Positions 33,701-37,156 of a stretch of 37,156 bases of DNA are shown piece by piece. Under the pieces are notes generated by a model. It saw nothing but the letters and a program-made list of their open reading frames with translations. It had not been told where the DNA came from and did not search any database. The stretch's first letter is position 1; every line of letters starts with the position of its first letter. A program made the position numbers and the translations under genes. Source of the DNA: Ichthyophonus hoferi (lineage: Eukaryota > Opisthokonta > Ichthyosporea > Ichthyophonida > Ichthyophonidae); the NCBI GenBank assembly GCA_002751075.1, contig NAOQ01000038.1, positions 236,646 to 273,801 on the forward strand, read 5' to 3'.

Positions 33701-34560
33701 AGAAAAGATACTTGCTTGCATTCACAAAGATCAAATTAATACTCTGCAAGTTACAGGTGTTGATGATCTGGACAGCATATCTGTCTGTTGATTTATAACT
33801 TAATAAGAAACAACATGTACAGCTAAATCTCAATGAAAACACAACAGTCACATACCGCACAACGACATTTGACCAGGTAACAGGTAAACCTGAAATAACA
33901 GACAAGGACCTGATCTTTCTATCCAAGTTACCAATGAATTGGACAGTCAGATCCAAATATTCATAGGATTATTGGCCCGTATTGCACATTTTCACTGTGC
34001 TACCTGCAGAACTCTGTGAGATTAATCGTAAAGATTTTTATTTGTTAATACAAAACATGAAGGTCACAGAGACCAACTGGAATTGTCTAATCTTACCTCA
34101 ATACTTGAATACTATTGTGTCCTCATTTAGGTGACAAATTAGCTAATTTACTCATTGATGTAAGCGTTCACATACCTCCGCATATACTGATTGACAAATC
34201 AATTAACTCATTAGAGAATGGTATTCAATTAACTAATGTAAGGTATCTCCCTCCAAGTTTGCTGTTGACCATAGACATCTGTAAAGATGGAATCAGATAA
34301 GTTGAAATTGACTGGTAAAAGGGTTTCAAAGGGAACTTGGACCTTGTTTGATGATTCTAAATCAGTAGGAAGTTCTACCTTAACCTTCTTGTTCTTTCCG
34401 GCGGAAGGGGTGGTGGTGATGGAAGTTGGTACGAATTTAAGTTTTGTACAGTCGTCAGCAGAGAATAAATTGCCTGATATAGCAGCCAATAAACATCATA
34501 CCACGGCCGCCAACCACCGGACGCTAGATGCCAGAGCCTGCAACAAAGATACAGCCACAG
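33700..34560 (+). pseudogene. Broken coding region of unknown family
   Basis: Several plus-strand stretches with protein-like composition follow one another in different frames, with at least three interruptions overall. No intron borders convincingly explain all the frame changes. Recognisable bits of composition include TTTFDQVTGKPEITDKDL and SKGTWTLFDDSKSVG. I cannot assign a domain. The strand is uncertain over 34229-34489, where the minus strand is also open for 86 codons. It could be a relic host gene or a remnant of a virus-like or other mobile element, and it is treated as a fossil. Confidence 0.35.
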
Positions 34561-34949
34561 CCAGACAGCCAGTAATTAGATAAGTATGCGGTAGAGGCTA
34601 TAATAAATTGCTAGACTGGCTATGGAAGAAATTTAAAAGACTAAGAAAACTCAAATGAAAGACTGGAGTTGGTCTTGTGGTCTATTGAGTATATATCATG
34701 CAAAGATTGATAGATTATACCTATTACTGCATTTGATTAAACACTAATGTTTTACACGGTAAAGCTCTTCAATTGAACTTTCTCACAAAACATAGACAGT
34801 AGTTGTATATGACTTTTTCCAATCACACCTTTGAGTTAATCATTAACCGTTCGCTTCATTGCCCTTTTCATTAAAAAAAATAGAAATATGAAATTCAAAC
34901 CTCCAAAAAACCAGATATGAGAACTCAAGAAGGAAAAAAAGAATGGGTG
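34561..34949. other. Intergenic, no gene seen
   Basis: AT-rich spacer between the broken coding region and the solo LTR fragment, with no motif recognised. Confidence 0.4.
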
Positions 34950-35131
34950 CATATCTTATACTTCCTATATGATTCTAAATATCTCTATCTGCAACAGAAC
35001 GGATACATGCGATTCTACAACAAGACTGAATAAAAATGATCGCTTGTTTTCATTTCTATTCTCTGCTTGGGATCATCAGCGACGGCTCAACATAGATAGG
35101 ATAATAGTTACAGCACAGGCTGAAGTATGCA
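34950..35131 (+). mobile_element. Partial solo LTR, dispersed family 1, copy D
   Basis: The 3' part of family 1 is clear: ACTGAATAAAAATG, CTATTCTCTGCTTGG, CATCAGCGACGGCTCAACATAG and ACAGCACAGGCTGAAGTATG all align to 23640-23752. The 5' part is too diverged to place, so the left border is approximate. It is an old fossil. Confidence 0.55.
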
Positions 35132-37079
35132 AAATGTGCAACACCTTTGAAGTAGCAAAGAAAAAATCTTACAAAGTAGCACAAATACTGGTTGGAGCAT
35201 GGGTAATACGTTACCATGATTCCTTACTTATTTATTTGTTTGTATTGGAATATAAACCATATTCCATTTATTTATTACCTACCATTAATCAATATTAAAT
35301 ATTATTAACTAACAAACGACAATTAAAAAAATATCTATCAAACCTATAGAGCAATGATTCCGATTGAGACTAATCTATGTATACTATATTATATTAAGTA
35401 TACAGTCTGGTGCAATTTCAGTCTCATTGCACTGTACGTTTTTAGAATGGTGTCAATTAGCCACTATGTGGTTGAGAGGGAGCTTTTAGTTTTGTTTACA
35501 ATATCTTCCGCCACCTGACGCGAAACATTCTCAGGGTAACGGCTTAGGATAAAGAGAGGGTATGTTTACCCTACATCTTACTATTTTAACAGTATTAATA
35601 ATTATCTTAGTTAGGATTTTCTGTAGAAGTACATTTATATATTTATTTGGTAAATTGTGCATATAGATACTAAATGCCATTAATTAATTCATGATATAAT
35701 CAGTTATAAAATATAAATAAGATCTCTTACTCGAGAGCAATTGGTCCCCTTTAAATTGTAATAATAGGGAGCTATACATTGCAGATTTAATAGTAATATA
35801 TACCAAACTAATAATATATCTCCGTGGCTATATGCTCCATTGTCATGGTTTAGTTTCCAACGGATTTCACTGCTTGATATGATTTTTAGTAGTGTAGTAA
35901 CGTATCTGTCCTAATCATATTCTATTACTTATTTAGGACGTATATATATGTTTATTTTTGAAAGTAATATAATAATATAGTAAGTGTAGTAACGTACATA
36001 CCTTAACCATATTTTATTATTTATTTAGAATATTTATAGACATAGGTATGTATAAATGTGTGCAAATTACATATTATGGTATAGAATTGAGAATATAGTA
36101 CTATGCTATGCTATAATATATATTGAGTATAATATTTAATATTTAATATAATATAATTTATAAAATATAGGATTTATTTTAATATAATATAATATAGTAT
36201 GTAATAATTTATATAATATGTAAGATAATATAAAGTACTTCTAATCTATATAGTATATTATAGATGATGGTACGTAGTGTATGTAGTATATATTATATAG
36301 TAATATGATATAATATATAATCTATGTAATCTATTTTGTATAGTTCATAAAATAGCATATATTACCATATATGTTATATAGCATTTGATACAATATACTG
36401 TATATAATATATATTATAAAACTACATAATATACCCCCTCCCTGATTATAAACTTAATTCTTTCTCTTATTATCCATTTAAGCTCTAATTCATCCATTAA
36501 AAATGGTAGTCTGTATAATATCTCAGAATCCCATGTTTAGATAATCGTAACTATACTGTTATACACCTAACAAAACAATAATAATTTTCTGAGTACATAT
36601 TCTGATAATATAAATGATGTATTCTAACACCCTGTGTTATTCACTATAAAAGTATAGTCATTTCTAGTAGGGCAACTACTTTCCTGATCCAAGTTTTAAC
36701 ATAAAAATTAAATAATATATGCAAATATCATTCATTATCGAATATCCAGGCAAAGCTTCAAGAGATATTTATGTTTTGCTCCTCTCCATTTTTAAATTAT
36801 AAAATTAGCTCTGTTTATATAAATATATGTATATGAATATATCCAGATTAACGTGTGCTTGTTATAAATATTTGTAATGAGACATGTTTATGCAAAGACG
36901 GGTTGATATGAGGAGAGGAAATAGTGTAGGTTATAACTGCCCAAGGATATAGTGGTGTAGGAAGTGATATTTAGTAGGACTAATCAGAAGATAGTATAAC
37001 ATAGCATTACATAGCTCTATATGAACAAAAGCCTACTTGCTCTATTATCAATATTATACCTATCAGGATCTGTGCTAAC
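35132..37079. other. Very AT-rich intergenic region
   Basis: No gene was seen. The stretch includes the extreme AT block at about 36060-36425. A short direct repeat with TGTAGTAACGTA occurs at about 35892-35940 and 35984-36030, where GTAGTAACGTA, TCATATTCTATTACTTATTTAG-like and GTATATATATG-like parts recur at 92-base spacing. Confidence 0.5.
36060..36425. repeat. Extreme AT-rich tract (TAATATA-rich)
   Basis: About 365 bases consist almost entirely of A and T, built of TATAATATA, AATATTTAATATT and TATATTATA units that allow many local hairpins. No reading frame is present. Confidence 0.75.
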
Positions 37080-37156
37080 CTTGAGATTTTGAACACAGCT
37101 GTCGGGATCTCCAGTTGTGAAACTGGTGAAAGCTATTGTCGTCTGACCAGTATAAG
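37080..37156 (-). CDS. Possible partial exon at the right edge, product unknown
   Basis: On the minus strand an open stretch reading TGQTTIAFTSFTTGDPDSC and then VQNLK ends at AAG followed by GTTAGC, a donor type also used by the SR gene. It has protein-like composition with one Cys. It runs out of the window, so the gene cannot be identified. Chance is a real alternative, since the same frame stays open past the proposed donor. Confidence 0.25.

Noticed and set aside
36090-36425. Possible telomeric or centromeric satellite
   Set aside because: No fixed-length tandem unit is visible; it is a low-complexity A/T tract.

Overview
The window is nuclear DNA from an AT-rich, intron-rich eukaryote. 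Reconstructed genes carry 5 to 8 spliceosomal introns each, with GT-AG borders and lengths from about 110 to 1,280 bases. Intergenic space is wide and holds eroded transposons, and there are no bacterial-style operons. The species is not identifiable by eye. The Trm10 protein reads very close to animal TRMT10A, and the SR protein has the SRSF1-type architecture. An opisthokont-like lineage (early animal, unicellular holozoan or early-diverging fungus) is therefore my guess; no species is claimed.

Three host protein genes and one tRNA gene were rebuilt exon by exon, all on the minus strand. (1) 974-3884 is a six-exon, 446-residue membrane-anchored histidine acid phosphatase of the PXYLP1/acid-phosphatase type. 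(2) 15475-21618 is a nine-exon, 296-residue SR splicing factor with RRM1, a Gly/Arg hinge, an RRM2 containing SWQDLKD, and an RS tail. (3) 24267-28523 is an eight-exon, 352-residue tRNA (guanine-9-N1)-methyltransferase (Trm10/TRMT10A). (4) 29217-29289 is tRNA-Val(CAC). A possible exon of a fifth minus-strand gene touches the right edge (37080-37156).

The intervals between genes are mostly AT-rich and contain fossils. One family of about 271-bp solo LTRs occurs four times (218-488, about 14095-14344, 23482-23752, about 34950-35131). A pair of 257-bp LTR-like direct repeats flanks a short interior (31614-33080). Two copia-type Gag-like remnants lie as a large inverted repeat (30375-31556). A broken coding region of unknown family lies at about 33700-34560, and a second dispersed repeat occurs at about 5367-6185 and 14634-14765. 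An intact 97-codon reading frame of unknown function sits alone at 7720-8013.

The three host genes act in separate processes: glycan or phosphate-ester hydrolysis in the secretory system, pre-mRNA splicing, and tRNA methylation. The only functional link seen is that the tRNA-Val beside the Trm10 gene has G at position 9, the base Trm10 modifies. That is probably coincidence. I found no convincing undescribed multi-gene system. The most unusual structures are in introns and repeats: a splice-junction-spanning tandem repeat, a stop codon embedded in a splice donor, strand-asymmetric purine/pyrimidine tracts, a perfect 26-bp palindrome, and the inverted Gag pair.
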